64,000 bases of DNA from an uncultured Eubacterium sp. (GCA_900545725.1 URAI01000002.1:57935-121934), one strand, 5' to 3'; positions 1 through 8,349 are shown, counted from the first letter of the stretch. Translations and numbers: made by a program. The notes: a model not told the origin generated them from the sequence alone.

Positions 1-1119
1 CATAATGATGAGATGATACGGGAAGCCATTAACAGGGAGCTTGCAAGAAACGGTCAGGTGTATTATGTATACAACCGTGTAAGAAGTATTGATGAGGTTG
101 CAGCACATTTACAGGAGCTTGTACCGGATGCAAATGTAGCTTATGCACATGGTCAGATGGATAAGCGTATGCTTGAAAAGATTATGTATGAATTTATAAA
201 TGGAGAGATAGATGTGCTTGTATCAACAACTATTATTGAGACTGGTGTTGATATATCAAATGTTAATACAATGATTATAGAGGATGCCGACAAATTCGGA
301 CTGTCGCAGTTATATCAGCTTCGTGGACGTGTTGGAAGAAGTAACAGAACATCTTATGCATTTCTTTTATACAGGCGTGACAGAATGATAACAGAAGTTG
401 CAGAGAAAAGATTAAGTGCCATAAGGGAATTTTCAGACCTCGGCTCAGGCTTTAAGATTGCCATGAAAGACCTTGAGATAAGAGGTGCGGGAAATGTGCT
501 TGGAAGGTCACAGCATGGTCATATGGCAGCAGTTGGATATGATTTATATTGTAAAATGCTTAATCAGGCTGTAAATGAATTAAAAGGCATAAAAAACGAA
601 TATTCTTTTGAAACGAGTGTAGACCTTACAGTAGATGCATTTATACCATCGACATATATAAAAAGCGAATATCAGAAGCTGGATGTATATAAGCGTATTG
701 CAGCAATTGAAAATGATGACGAACTTGCAGATATGGAGGATGAGCTTACGGACCGCTATGGTTCTCTTCCAGAGTGTGCTGCTAATCTTTTAAAGATAGC
801 ACTTATAAAAACAATTGCACACAAAATAGGAATTATAGAGATAAAGGGAGGTATAGATACATCCTCACAGCCATCAGTATGGAGAACTACAATAAGCATA
901 TCACCAAAGGCAGAAATAGATGCGGATAAAATAGATGAATTTGTGCAGCAGTACAGGGGGGCATTGATATTTAAAATAGATAGAGAACCTATGTTTATCT
1001 GGCGTGTGACAAGAAAAAAATATGGGAATGCACCGGAATATCTAAAAGGTTTAAGACAGCTTATTGATGATATGTATAACAAACTTGTGACAGATGATAA
1101 AGCAACAGATAATAAATAA
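1..1119 (+). CDS. mfd: Transcription-repair coupling factor Mfd, C-terminal part (partial)
   Basis: The frame is open from base 1 and is the last ~372 residues of Mfd, the SF2 translocase that removes stalled RNA polymerase and recruits UvrA. Visible are helicase motif V (TTIIETGVDISNVNT) and motif VI (QLYQLRGRVGRSNR), then the RecG/Mfd-type downstream segment (EIRGAGNVLGRSQHGHMAAVG) and the C-terminal D7-like domain. Family members are ~1100-1180 residues, so about two thirds lie upstream of the window. The stop is a normal TAA. No terminator follows, but a promoter for the next gene begins 24 nt downstream. Confidence 0.95.
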   Translation, partial: HNDEMIREAINRELARNGQVYYVYNRVRSIDEVAAHLQELVPDANVAYAHGQMDKRMLEKIMYEFINGEIDVLVSTTIIETGVDISNVNTMIIEDADKFGLSQLYQLRGRVGRSNRTSYAFLLYRRDRMITEVAEKRLSAIREFSDLGSGFKIAMKDLEIRGAGNVLGRSQHGHMAAVGYDLYCKMLNQAVNELKGIKNEYSFETSVDLTVDAFIPSTYIKSEYQKLDVYKRIAAIENDDELADMEDELTDRYGSLPECAANLLKIALIKTIAHKIGIIEIKGGIDTSSQPSVWRTTISISPKAEIDADKIDEFVQQYRGALIFKIDREPMFIWRVTRKKYGNAPEYLKGLRQLIDDMYNKLVTDDKATDNK

Positions 1120-1142
1120 GAAATAAAATCGTGATTATTCCC

Positions 1143-1170
1143 TTGATTTTTTCTATTAGTGTGCTATAAT
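1143..1170 (+). promoter_or_regulatory. Sigma-A promoter for the aldolase gene
   Basis: TTGATT, 16-nt spacer, perfect TATAAT (1165-1170). It lies in the 100-nt gap after mfd and immediately upstream of a palindromic site. Confidence 0.75.
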
Positions 1171-1195
1171 ACTTTAAAGTTTAACGCTTTAAAGT
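1171..1195 (+). promoter_or_regulatory. Palindromic operator-like site abutting the -10 box
   Basis: Two copies of the self-complementary octamer CTTTAAAG (1172-1179 and 1187-1194), together forming a 9-bp inverted repeat around TTTAACG. The site starts one base after the -10 hexamer and covers the expected transcription start. This is where a repressor would sit. The cognate regulator is not identified. Confidence 0.5.
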
Positions 1196-1219
1196 GAAAA
1201 AAATGGAGGATGGATAAAG

Positions 1220-2194
1220 ATGCAAAAGAAAGGTGAATTAGTATCATACAGACCTGATATTAAGGTGGTAGACTGTACATTAAGAGACGGTGGTATTGTA
1301 AACGATTTTAAATTTGATGATGAATTTGTAAAAGACCTGTATAAGGCTAACATAGCAGCAGGTGTTGATTATATGGAATTTGGTTATAAGGCATCTAAAG
1401 AGATATTTAATGTTGAGGACTTTGGCAAGTGGAAGTTCTGCGATGAAGAGAGTATCAGAGAAATAGTAGGTGATAATGATACAGATTTAAAGATTGCTGT
1501 TATGGCAGATGTAGGAAGAACAGATTATAAGAAGGATATAATACCTAAAAAAGACAGTGTTATAGATATGATTCGTGTTGCAACATATGTCAATACAATA
1601 CCGGCAGCAATAGAGATGATTAATTATTGTGCTGATTTAGGTTATGAGGTTACAATCAATATTATGGCTGTATCAACAGCAAGTGAAAAAGATCTTGACC
1701 TTGCACTTGATATGTTAGGTCAGAGTAAGGCAAGTGTAATCTATCTTGTAGACAGTTATGGTTCATTATATCCTGAGCAGATAAGGGAATTTGCAAAGAA
1801 GTACTTAAAAGTGGCAGAAAAATATGGAAAGAGCATAGGTATACATGCTCATAATAACCAGCAGCTTGCATTTGCCAATACAATTGAAAGCTGTGTAATG
1901 GGAGTAAGTTATCTTGATGCAACAATGAGCGGTATGGGAAGAGGAGCTGGTAACTGTTATATGGAGCTTCTCATGGGCTTTTTAAGAAATCCAAAGTATA
2001 GCATTAATCCTGTATTAAAGTTTGTTGAAAAACATATGCTTCCTTTGAAAGCGTCAGATATAGTATGGGGCTGTGATGTGCAGTATATGCTTACAGGACA
2101 GCAGAACCAGCATCCTCGTTCAGCTATGGCATTTACAGCGGATAAAAGGACTGATTATTTTAACTTCTATCAGACACTTCTTGACAGGGAGTAA
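1220..2194 (+). CDS. DRE-TIM metallolyase family aldolase
   Basis: 324 residues, HMGL-like TIM barrel. The N-terminal motif VVDCTLRDGG carries the Asp/Arg-Asp signature of the DRE-TIM family. The metal-binding HAHNN motif is near residue 211, and SYLDATMSGMGRGAGN resembles the C-terminal glycine loop of HMG-CoA lyase/4-hydroxy-2-oxovalerate aldolase relatives. Those families do Claisen or aldol cleavage and condensation with a divalent metal. The substrate cannot be read from sequence. It is shorter than isopropylmalate or citramalate synthases (no LeuA regulatory domain). The ATG has GGAGG upstream. It appears monocistronic, with its own promoter, operator-like palindrome and terminator. Confidence 0.8.
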   Translation: MQKKGELVSYRPDIKVVDCTLRDGGIVNDFKFDDEFVKDLYKANIAAGVDYMEFGYKASKEIFNVEDFGKWKFCDEESIREIVGDNDTDLKIAVMADVGRTDYKKDIIPKKDSVIDMIRVATYVNTIPAAIEMINYCADLGYEVTINIMAVSTASEKDLDLALDMLGQSKASVIYLVDSYGSLYPEQIREFAKKYLKVAEKYGKSIGIHAHNNQQLAFANTIESCVMGVSYLDATMSGMGRGAGNCYMELLMGFLRNPKYSINPVLKFVEKHMLPLKASDIVWGCDVQYMLTGQQNQHPRSAMAFTADKRTDYFNFYQTLLDRE

Positions 2195-2196
2195 TC

Positions 2197-2281
2197 GCAG
2201 CAGTGTAACTATATATTGTAAAATATCTGACCAATCTGCTGTTTGAAGTGTACAGAATAATTGCAGCAGTATAATTATATA
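2197..2281 (+). repeat. Imperfect direct repeat downstream of the aldolase gene
   Basis: GCAGCAGTGTAACTATATA at 2197-2215 recurs as GCAGCAGTATAATTATATA at 2263-2281 (17/19 identical), 66 bp apart. No function is evident. Confidence 0.5.
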
Positions 2282-2330
2282 GCTGTGTGTCGGATGGCAT
2301 ATTGTCAGAGGGCATACAGCTATTGTTTTA
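2279..2330 (+). terminator. Putative intrinsic terminator of the aldolase gene
   Basis: ATAGCTGT at 2279-2286 pairs with ACAGCTAT at 2315-2322 and is followed by TGTTTT. The loop is long (~28 nt). Confidence 0.55.
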
Positions 2331-2395
2331 GCAGAATAAATAACTGCTTATAAAACAATTTATAATTATAAAAAATAAATAAATAAATAACGATA

Positions 2396-2424
2396 TTGAC
2401 TTTAATATATCATAGCGGTAAAAT
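2396..2424 (+). promoter_or_regulatory. Sigma-A promoter for ilvE
   Basis: TTGACT, 17-nt spacer, TAAAAT. It predicts a start near 2431 and therefore a ~150-nt leader before ilvE. Confidence 0.75.
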
Positions 2425-2430
2425 ACAACT

Positions 2431-2580
2431 TAAGCGTGGAATGTTTACATTCCGGTGTATAAAAAGAATTGACCTGAAAGACGGACAATATCTGTACAAG
2501 TGCTACGGTTCGTGGCTATGTGGGTAAATGTGGCTTGGAACGGTAACATTTATAATAATGACGGAAGGAAGTAGTGTAAA
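2431..2580 (+). other. ilvE 5' leader with hairpins, no recognised riboswitch or T-box
   Basis: The leader contains a perfect hairpin GGAATGT/ACATTCC near 2438-2453 and a second helix AAATGT/ACATTT around 2526-2551. There is no T-box (TGGNACCGCG) sequence and no U-run terminator, so transcription attenuation is not supported. A translation-level or protein-binding role remains possible. SD GGAAGGAAG precedes the ATG. Confidence 0.4.
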
Positions 2581-3606
2581 ATGGAAAAGAAAAATCTTGA
2601 CTGGGCTAATCTTGGATTCGGTTATATCAAGACTGATAAAAGATTTGTAGCAAATTATAAAGATGGAGCATGGGATGATGGTGTTATCACAGAAGATGAT
2701 AAGGTAGTTATCAGCGAATGTGCAGGTGTATTACAGTATGCACAGACATGCTTTGAAGGAATGAAAGCATATACAACAGAAGATGGAAGAATTGTAATTT
2801 TCCGTCCTGACCTTAATGCACAGAGAATGGAAGATTCAGCAAGAAGACTTGAGATGCCGGTATTTCCTAAGGAAAGATTCGTACAGGCAGTTAATGATGT
2901 AGTTAAGGCTAATGAAGCATGGGTGCCTCCTTTTGGTTCAGGTGCTACACTTTATATCCGTCCATATATGTTTGGAAGCAATCCTGTAATCGGTGTTAAG
3001 CCTGCTGATGAATATCAGTTCAGAATACTTGTTACACCTGTTGGCCCTTATTTTAAGGGCGGTGCTAAGCCAATTACAATTAAGGTATCAGATTTCGATA
3101 GAGCAGCTCCTCATGGTACAGGACATATCAAAGCCGGTCTTAACTATGCGATGAGCCTGCATGCTATTGTAACAGCACATGAAGAAGGTTTTGCTGAGAA
3201 TATGTATCTTGATGCAGCAACAAGAACTAAGGTAGAAGAGACAGGTGGAGCTAACTTCATCTTCATCACTAAGGATGGTAAGCTTGTAACACCTAAGTCA
3301 GACAGTATATTACCTTCAATCACACGTCGTTCAATCATGTATGTTGCTGAGAAGTATCTTGGAATGGAAGTTGAACACAGAGAAGTATACTTTGATGAAG
3401 TTAAGGATTTTGCTGAATGTGGTCTTTGTGGTACAGCAGCGGTTATCTCACCTGTTGGTAAGATTGTTAATCACGGTGAGGAGATTAACTTCCCAAGTGG
3501 TATGGATGAGATGGGACCTACAATCAAGAAGATTTATGATACATTAACAGGAATCCAGCAGTGCAAGATTGAAGCACCTGAAGGATGGATTCACGAAGTT
3601 AAGTAA
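2581..3606 (+). CDS. ilvE: Branched-chain amino acid aminotransferase
   Basis: 341 residues, the usual length for class IV PLP aminotransferases. It transfers the amino group between glutamate and the 2-oxo acids of Leu, Ile and Val in the cytosol. Family segments visible include ECAGVLQYAQTCFEGMKAY, IFRPDLNAQRM, YIRPYMFGSNPVIGV, GTGHIKAGLNYAMSLHA, KVEETGGANFIFI and CGTAAVISPVG (PLP phosphate-binding end). Single gene with its own promoter, leader and a strong terminator. Confidence 0.95.
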   Translation: MEKKNLDWANLGFGYIKTDKRFVANYKDGAWDDGVITEDDKVVISECAGVLQYAQTCFEGMKAYTTEDGRIVIFRPDLNAQRMEDSARRLEMPVFPKERFVQAVNDVVKANEAWVPPFGSGATLYIRPYMFGSNPVIGVKPADEYQFRILVTPVGPYFKGGAKPITIKVSDFDRAAPHGTGHIKAGLNYAMSLHAIVTAHEEGFAENMYLDAATRTKVEETGGANFIFITKDGKLVTPKSDSILPSITRRSIMYVAEKYLGMEVEHREVYFDEVKDFAECGLCGTAAVISPVGKIVNHGEEINFPSGMDEMGPTIKKIYDTLTGIQQCKIEAPEGWIHEVK

Positions 3607-3636
3607 TAATGTATTATATTTATAGTTAAAATACAT

Positions 3637-3727
3637 AAAGGGGTTGTTACAATACATGATATTGGATACTGTATATTATTGCTGATATACAGTATCAGGT
3701 ATTTTGAAATGTAACAGCTCCTTTTAT
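3637..3727 (+). terminator. Long composite hairpin terminator after ilvE
   Basis: The outer arms AAAGGGGTTGTTACA and TGTAACAGCTCCTTTT pair. Inside them sits a perfect inner hairpin GATACTGTATAT / ATATACAGTATC. The T-rich tail begins at 3721. Confidence 0.75.
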
Positions 3728-3802
3728 ATTTTACACTAAAATCATCTTATGACGGATATTTTTACAGAATATTAAAATATTAAAGAACAGGAACGAAAAA
3801 TT

Positions 3803-5131
3803 ATGTTATTTAGTAATAAGGATTTAAGAAAGCTTATAATTCCACTTATGTTTGAGCAGCTATTGGCTGTGAGCGTAGGTATGGTTGATACACTTATGGT
3901 ATCACAGGCAGGAGAAGCTGCCATATCAGGTGTTGCACTTGTTGATAATATTAACAGGCTTATAATACAGGTAATGGCGGCACTTGCTACAGGTGGTGCG
4001 GTTGTATGCAGCCAGTATATAGGTAAGAAAGAGCAGGAAAAAGCGCAAAAATCAGGAGCACAGCTTGAAACGGTGCTTATTATATTTGCAGTGGCGATGA
4101 TGATTATATCGCTTACCTGCACAAGACCTCTGCTTGGTGCGATATTCGGGCATGTTGAAGAGAGTGTTATGGAAAGTGCGATACTGTATTTTATGGTTAC
4201 ATCGGTATCATTTCCATTTTTAGGTTTATACAATGCAGGAGCTGCAATATTTAGAAGCACCGGTAACAGTGCAATAAGTATGAAGATAAGTATTCTTATG
4301 AATATTATCAATGTTACCGGTAATGCAATATTTGTATTTGTATGCAAATGGGCTGTATTCGGCGTGGCGTTTGCAACACTTTTAAGCCGTGTTGCAGCCG
4401 GTTTTGCAATGACGGCGCTTGTGTGTGGAAAGACTAATCCTATAAGAATAAAGAGAATGTCAGAATTTAAGCCGGACGGTGGAATTATAAGGAAAATACT
4501 TACAATCGGTATTCCAAGCGGTATTGAAAATGGTATGTTCCAGATTGGTAAATTATCTGTTACAAGTATGGTATCAACGTTTGGAACAGCGTCAATAGCA
4601 GCTAATTCAGTAGGATATACAATTATTGATTTTGCAAACATTCCCGGCTCTGCGATGGGACTTGCCCTCATTACCATAGTAGGACAATGTATAGGAGCAG
4701 GAGATAAACAACAGGCAGTATCATATACTAAGAAGATTATAAAGTTTGCCTATATCGGGGACTGGATATGTAATATAGTATTATTTACATTTGCCGGAGC
4801 TATATCCGGTATATTTAACCTGTCAGCAGAAGCTCATTCGATTGCCATACTTATACTAAGATGTTTTAGTGTCACATCACTGTTTATCTGGCCATTGTCA
4901 TTTACATTATCAAATGCATTAAGAGCTTCAGGAGATGTGACATTTACAATGCTTGTAAGTATATTTTCAATGTGGATATTCAGAGTTGGAAGCAGCTATT
5001 TCTTTGGAATAGTTATGGGACTTGGAGTGCTTGGTGTATGGATTGGAATGTTCGTAGACTGGGCGGCAAGGTCAGTTATGTTCGTGTGGAGATTTAAGAG
5101 TGGCAGATGGCTTAAAAAATCATTGGCATAA
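3803..5131 (+). CDS. MATE family multidrug/organic cation efflux transporter
   Basis: 442 residues with 12 predicted hydrophobic segments in two six-helix halves, the normal MATE size. N-terminal LRKLIIPLMFEQLLAVSVGMVDTLMVSQAGEAAISGVALVDNIN matches the TM1-TM2 signature of the NorM/DinF-like group, and the second half repeats the pattern (IGIPSGIENGMFQIGKL, IDFANIPGSAMGLALITIVGQCIGAG). Members exchange H+ or Na+ for drugs or metabolites across the inner membrane; the substrate here is unknown. SD is AGGA ~10 nt before ATG. Monocistronic. Confidence 0.9.
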   Translation: MLFSNKDLRKLIIPLMFEQLLAVSVGMVDTLMVSQAGEAAISGVALVDNINRLIIQVMAALATGGAVVCSQYIGKKEQEKAQKSGAQLETVLIIFAVAMMIISLTCTRPLLGAIFGHVEESVMESAILYFMVTSVSFPFLGLYNAGAAIFRSTGNSAISMKISILMNIINVTGNAIFVFVCKWAVFGVAFATLLSRVAAGFAMTALVCGKTNPIRIKRMSEFKPDGGIIRKILTIGIPSGIENGMFQIGKLSVTSMVSTFGTASIAANSVGYTIIDFANIPGSAMGLALITIVGQCIGAGDKQQAVSYTKKIIKFAYIGDWICNIVLFTFAGAISGIFNLSAEAHSIAILILRCFSVTSLFIWPLSFTLSNALRASGDVTFTMLVSIFSMWIFRVGSSYFFGIVMGLGVLGVWIGMFVDWAARSVMFVWRFKSGRWLKKSLA

Positions 5132-5207
5132 TAAGTTATGTTGCCGGACTCATGCTTCTGACAGCGTAGTAAGTTATGTTTCATCTGACGGTGTAATAAG
5201 TTATGTT
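5130..5207 (+). repeat. Three short direct repeats of A(A/G)TAAGTTATGTT
   Basis: Copies at 5130-5142, 5168-5180 and 5195-5207, the first overlapping the stop codon of the MATE gene. The last ends 5 bp before the -35 box of the next gene, so they could be activator sites for that promoter. Confidence 0.55.
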
Positions 5208-5212
5208 TCAGG

Positions 5213-5241
5213 TTGACATATACATTTTATGGTAATATACT
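5213..5241 (+). promoter_or_regulatory. Strong sigma-A promoter for the FAD oxidoreductase
   Basis: Perfect TTGACA, 17-nt spacer, TATACT. The start site is expected near 5247, downstream of the longest possible ORF start at 5229. This supports the internal start at 5394 and a leader of ~145 nt. Confidence 0.85.
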
Positions 5242-5393
5242 ATGATATGCAGTTTTTAAAACTACATATCACGGTTGTTTATATAGTGGATATCGCAAAG
5301 ATTTCTACATGCTACAATCTTAATGATAATATAAAAAATTTACAATATTACAGATACATTTATTATTGTGTCTGTGGAATGGAGAATAAGAAT

Positions 5394-6659
5394 ATGTCAG
5401 ATATTAACGAGAGAATATGTATAGCAGGTGCCGGTCCTGCCGGACTTACAGCGGCTATGTATCTTGAGAAAAAAGGTTATAAGAATATTACTGTTTATGA
5501 GAAGTCAGACAGAGTCGGTGGTAAGTGTTACTCTCCTGAATATAAGGGTAAGAGATATGAGATGGGTGCCATGATGGGCTGCCCTACATATTATACCATA
5601 AAAGAGGTTATGGATTATATAGGAATGGGTCATCCTGCGGGACCTGCACTTGACAGGGAATTCAGGGATGAAAAGACGGGCGAGGTATTTAATCCTGTAG
5701 GAAAGCTTGAGAGCTTAAGTGTATTAAAACAGACTAAGAAGTTCTATAAGCTGCTTGATAAGAAGTATCCTGGGGCTGCAAAGAATGGACATAAGGGAAC
5801 AAGCACAGAACTGGGAGAAGACTTTGCATCACTTTGTGACAGATTTAAGACACCTAAGATTAAGAAGCTTATAATTAATCCATATACATCTTTTGGATAT
5901 GGATATATGGATGAGGTTCCGGCAGCATATGTTGTCAAGTATCTTGATAAAGATACTCTTACGAAGTTCGTAACAAAGGATGATTTATGGTGTTGGAAAA
6001 ATGGAACACAGCATATATGGGAGCTTCTTTCTGAAAAGCTTAACAGTAATATTAAACTTAATTCTGAGATTAAACAGGTTGTAAGAGCTGATGGAACTGT
6101 AAAGGTTACAACAGCAGACGGTACAGAAGAATATGATAAGATTATTGTTACTGCACCTCTTGAATTTATGCCTGAGTATTTTGATGCAACAGATAAGGAA
6201 AAAGAGTATTTTTCTAAGATAATATCTAATGATTATAAGGTATTTGTATTTACGGTAAAGAAATATCCTAAGATTAGCGCTTATCTTCAGGGTAATATGT
6301 GCAGGGAAAGAGCCGGACATATGATGGTATATTATCACAGATGGCCGGGCGAAGAAGATCAGGTGATTACAGCATATGTATTAGGAGACCCAGAGCGTGG
6401 AATAACTGTTGATGACTGTAGAAAGCATGTATATGAAGATATGAAGATGTGCGGTTATGAGGTTGATAAGATGGTCAATGAACAGTCATGGTATTATCTG
6501 CCACATCTTAAGCCGGAGGATTATAAGAGCGGCTGGTATGATGAAGTTGAAAGCTGGCAGGGAAAGAATAATACATATTATGCCGGAGAAGTAATGAGCT
6601 TTGGCGATATGGAAGAGACCGCAGAGTATTCTAAGAATCTTATAGAGAGATTTTTCTAA
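5394..6659 (+). CDS. FAD-dependent amine-oxidase-like oxidoreductase
   Basis: 421 residues from the ATG at 5394, chosen because GGAG lies 9 nt upstream and the promoter lies inside the longer ORF. The N-terminal Rossmann dinucleotide motif GAGPAGLTAAMYLE and VYEKSDRVGGKCYS (GG-motif) place it in the NAD(P)-binding/amine oxidase flavoprotein superfamily. The C-terminus (YYAGEVMSFGDMEETAEYSKNL) corresponds to the second FAD-binding segment. The substrate is not evident; relatives include phytoene-desaturase-like and monoamine-oxidase-like enzymes. No membrane segment. Monocistronic. Confidence 0.8.
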   Translation: MSDINERICIAGAGPAGLTAAMYLEKKGYKNITVYEKSDRVGGKCYSPEYKGKRYEMGAMMGCPTYYTIKEVMDYIGMGHPAGPALDREFRDEKTGEVFNPVGKLESLSVLKQTKKFYKLLDKKYPGAAKNGHKGTSTELGEDFASLCDRFKTPKIKKLIINPYTSFGYGYMDEVPAAYVVKYLDKDTLTKFVTKDDLWCWKNGTQHIWELLSEKLNSNIKLNSEIKQVVRADGTVKVTTADGTEEYDKIIVTAPLEFMPEYFDATDKEKEYFSKIISNDYKVFVFTVKKYPKISAYLQGNMCRERAGHMMVYYHRWPGEEDQVITAYVLGDPERGITVDDCRKHVYEDMKMCGYEVDKMVNEQSWYYLPHLKPEDYKSGWYDEVESWQGKNNTYYAGEVMSFGDMEETAEYSKNLIERFF

Positions 6660-7130
6660 AATTATACTGTATATATTGCTGGTGTAGTTACTATATTAAT
6701 GACATTAGGTTAAATAATGCAGGATGTATTTTCAGTCCGCACATAATTGTATTTAGAATATAAACAGGTAGAGATTACAGGATATAATTAATTTATAATG
6801 GTAGATTATATCAATAAAAAATAAGAATATTTAATATTTGAAATTATTTTAGGGTAAATGATAATATAACTTAATTATTAAATGTATAAGGATTTATTTT
6901 TTTTTGTTATTTGCCTGATAGATTTATTTTTTTAAGATGAATATGCGGGATAATGTTATATTATGTCAGTATTTAAGCATGTTTTACAGGCTTTTAAGAT
7001 ATTTTTCATGTGGAAATTATGAACAAATTGTGATATAATTATTAGCTAGAAATTACTTAATTGGATAATTTTCTGACGGCATAATAATTTATGCCGATGT
7101 TATTTTAAGCAGAAAAGAGGAGTTGTTTTT
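6660..7130 (+). promoter_or_regulatory. 470-nt AT-rich gap with an extended -10 promoter for the small gene
   Basis: Most of the gap is featureless AT-rich sequence. At 7031-7039 an extended -10, TGATATAAT, is present without a good -35. An inverted repeat GGCATA/TATGCC (7078-7095) lies in the leader, and AAGAGGAG sits 9 nt before the ATG at 7131. Confidence 0.5.
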
Positions 7131-7361
7131 ATGTCAGAATTTGGAACTAATGAGCGTCTGCTCCGTTCGGATGTTACTATGGAAGAATGCAGAAAGATTG
7201 AAAAGGTACTGCGTAAAAATAATATATCATATTTTGAAAAGTGGAAATATCATAAAGGATTATTGAAGTTTTTAGATAATAGTAAAAATTCAAAGTGTGA
7301 TATCTTCATACATAAGGATTCACTTGAGAAGGCTAAGAAAGCACTTGGGATTGAGTTGTAG
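7131..7361 (+). CDS. Small uncharacterised protein (76 aa), DUF2007-like fold possible
   Basis: 76 residues, soluble and charged, with an excellent SD (AAGAGGAG). The pattern (helix, ISYFEKW, then CDIFIHKDSLEKAKKALG at the end) resembles the short ferredoxin-like DUF2007 'signal-transducing' proteins, where a strand is followed by a helix carrying the KAxxxL end. That is a structural impression only. It stands alone between its own promoter and a strong terminator. Confidence 0.65.
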   Translation: MSEFGTNERLLRSDVTMEECRKIEKVLRKNNISYFEKWKYHKGLLKFLDNSKNSKCDIFIHKDSLEKAKKALGIEL

Positions 7362-7408
7362 AATTAAAGAGTACAGGTTACAGCCTGAATATATTAAGGA
7401 TAAGACGG

Positions 7409-7497
7409 CGGGACTTTTGCATTAAGTTTTTATGGGATATAGAGTAGATACTTCTGTATCTGTTATTAAAGACGTTAGTGCAAGAGTCCTGTTTTAT
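7409..7497 (+). terminator. Composite hairpin terminator after the small gene
   Basis: GGACTTTTGCATTAA pairs with TTAGTGCAAGAGTCC (G-U pairs included) and encloses an inner GATAC/GTATC hairpin. TGTTTTATTAT follows. Confidence 0.75.
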
Positions 7498-7847
7498 TAT
7501 TTAAGGAGCTTTAATAAAAGTATTAATTTAAAATAAGCTATAATTAAATGGCATATGCTGACGGTATTTTAATATATAAAAGGAGAATATCTTATATATG
7601 TAATGTATAATATATGGCTGGCAATTTAATATGAAAATCCGTAAAGTATATGATATATGTAACGGGTATATTAGGACAACATAATAAAAATCTGGAATGT
7701 ATCTTATATATGTGTGATTATATATACAGACAGTTCTTATTGTGTGATTAATAATTGCGACAATTGTCTGCTTTGATATAGCGGAAACAGGTAATATGCA
7801 TATATAATTAAAAGTAACAAAAAATAAATAAAAATATTTAAAAATGC
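7498..7847. other. AT-rich spacer upstream of the repeat-hairpin RNA
   Basis: 350 nt with no credible coding frame, hairpin or repeat that I can support. Short reverse-strand ORFs here lack SD sequences and have low-complexity composition. Confidence 0.5.
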
Positions 7848-7876
7848 TTGACAAAATAGATACTGTAGTGTAGTAT
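7848..7876 (+). promoter_or_regulatory. Promoter of the repeat-hairpin RNA
   Basis: Perfect TTGACA (7848-7853), 17-nt spacer, TAGTAT (7871-7876). Predicted start near 7883. The nearest long ORF is >700 nt away and beyond a terminator. Confidence 0.7.
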
Positions 7877-7932
7877 ATAAATCAAGAAAGACATCGTGAT
7901 AAGTTACATAAAAGAAAATAATAGATAGAAGA

Positions 7933-8291
7933 GGTGGCGAGAGCTTCACTAATTTTATTGATAGTGAATAATCAATTAAGTGATAATTTATTATAAGTTT
8001 TCTTGAAGTAATAAGATATTAATTTAGGAATAATGGCGAGAGCTTCATTTGACTGTGAATTATATCAATTAATGTAAGAGGCAGATATTTAAGAAAGGTG
8101 GCGAGAGCTTCACCGGACTTAGAGAATATATATGAATCGGAGATAATGGCGAGAGCTTCATTAGATTTAGAGAATTATAGTTTTGCTGACAATAACATGA
8201 TGGGACAGGAACAATGGTGAGAACTTCATTGAACCGTAGTTTAATCAGGTAATTGAATCTAGAAGAAAGGAATGGCGGCGAGAGCTTCACC
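7933..8291 (+). repeat. Array of six RNA hairpin repeats, consensus RRTGGCGAGAGCTTCAYY
   Basis: Copies at 7933-7950, 8032-8049, 8097-8114, 8145-8162, 8213-8230 and 8274-8291; start-to-start spacings are 99, 65, 48, 68 and 61. Pairs 1-18 and 2-17 alternate G-C/G-U and A-T between copies. In copy 5 the 6-11 pair changes from C-G to T-A, and that copy gains an outer C-G pair (8212/8231). GAGA and TT are invariant. Copy 6 has one C-A mismatch (third pair). Copies 3 and 4 also share GAYTTAGAGAAT after the hairpin, suggesting a recent 48-bp duplication. Confidence 0.9.
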
Positions 8292-8349
8292 AGACTAATC
8301 AGATAAGTACATTAATAATAAAGATGTCAGGAACTCGTAAATAGATTTT

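Noticed and set aside
2431..2580. T-box leader in front of ilvE
   Set aside because: No T-box consensus sequence, no specifier-loop architecture and no terminator/antiterminator.
3772..4677. 301-codon reverse-strand ORF
   Set aside because: Antisense shadow of the MATE gene, Ile/Thr/Ser-rich with no SD or recognisable domain.
5229..5393. N-terminal extension of the FAD oxidoreductase
   Set aside because: The extension begins upstream of the predicted transcription start (promoter -10 at 5236-5241) and has no SD; ATG 5394 has one.
7933..8291. CRISPR array
   Set aside because: The repeats are short (18 nt) and vary in a base-pair-preserving way. Spacers range from 30 to 81 nt, two spacers share sequence, and no cas genes are near.
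7933..8291. CsrA-type GGA-loop hairpins
   Set aside because: The invariant tetraloop is GAGA, not GGA. AGGA sequences occur only outside the hairpins, so direct CsrA-sponge identity is not supported, though not excluded.
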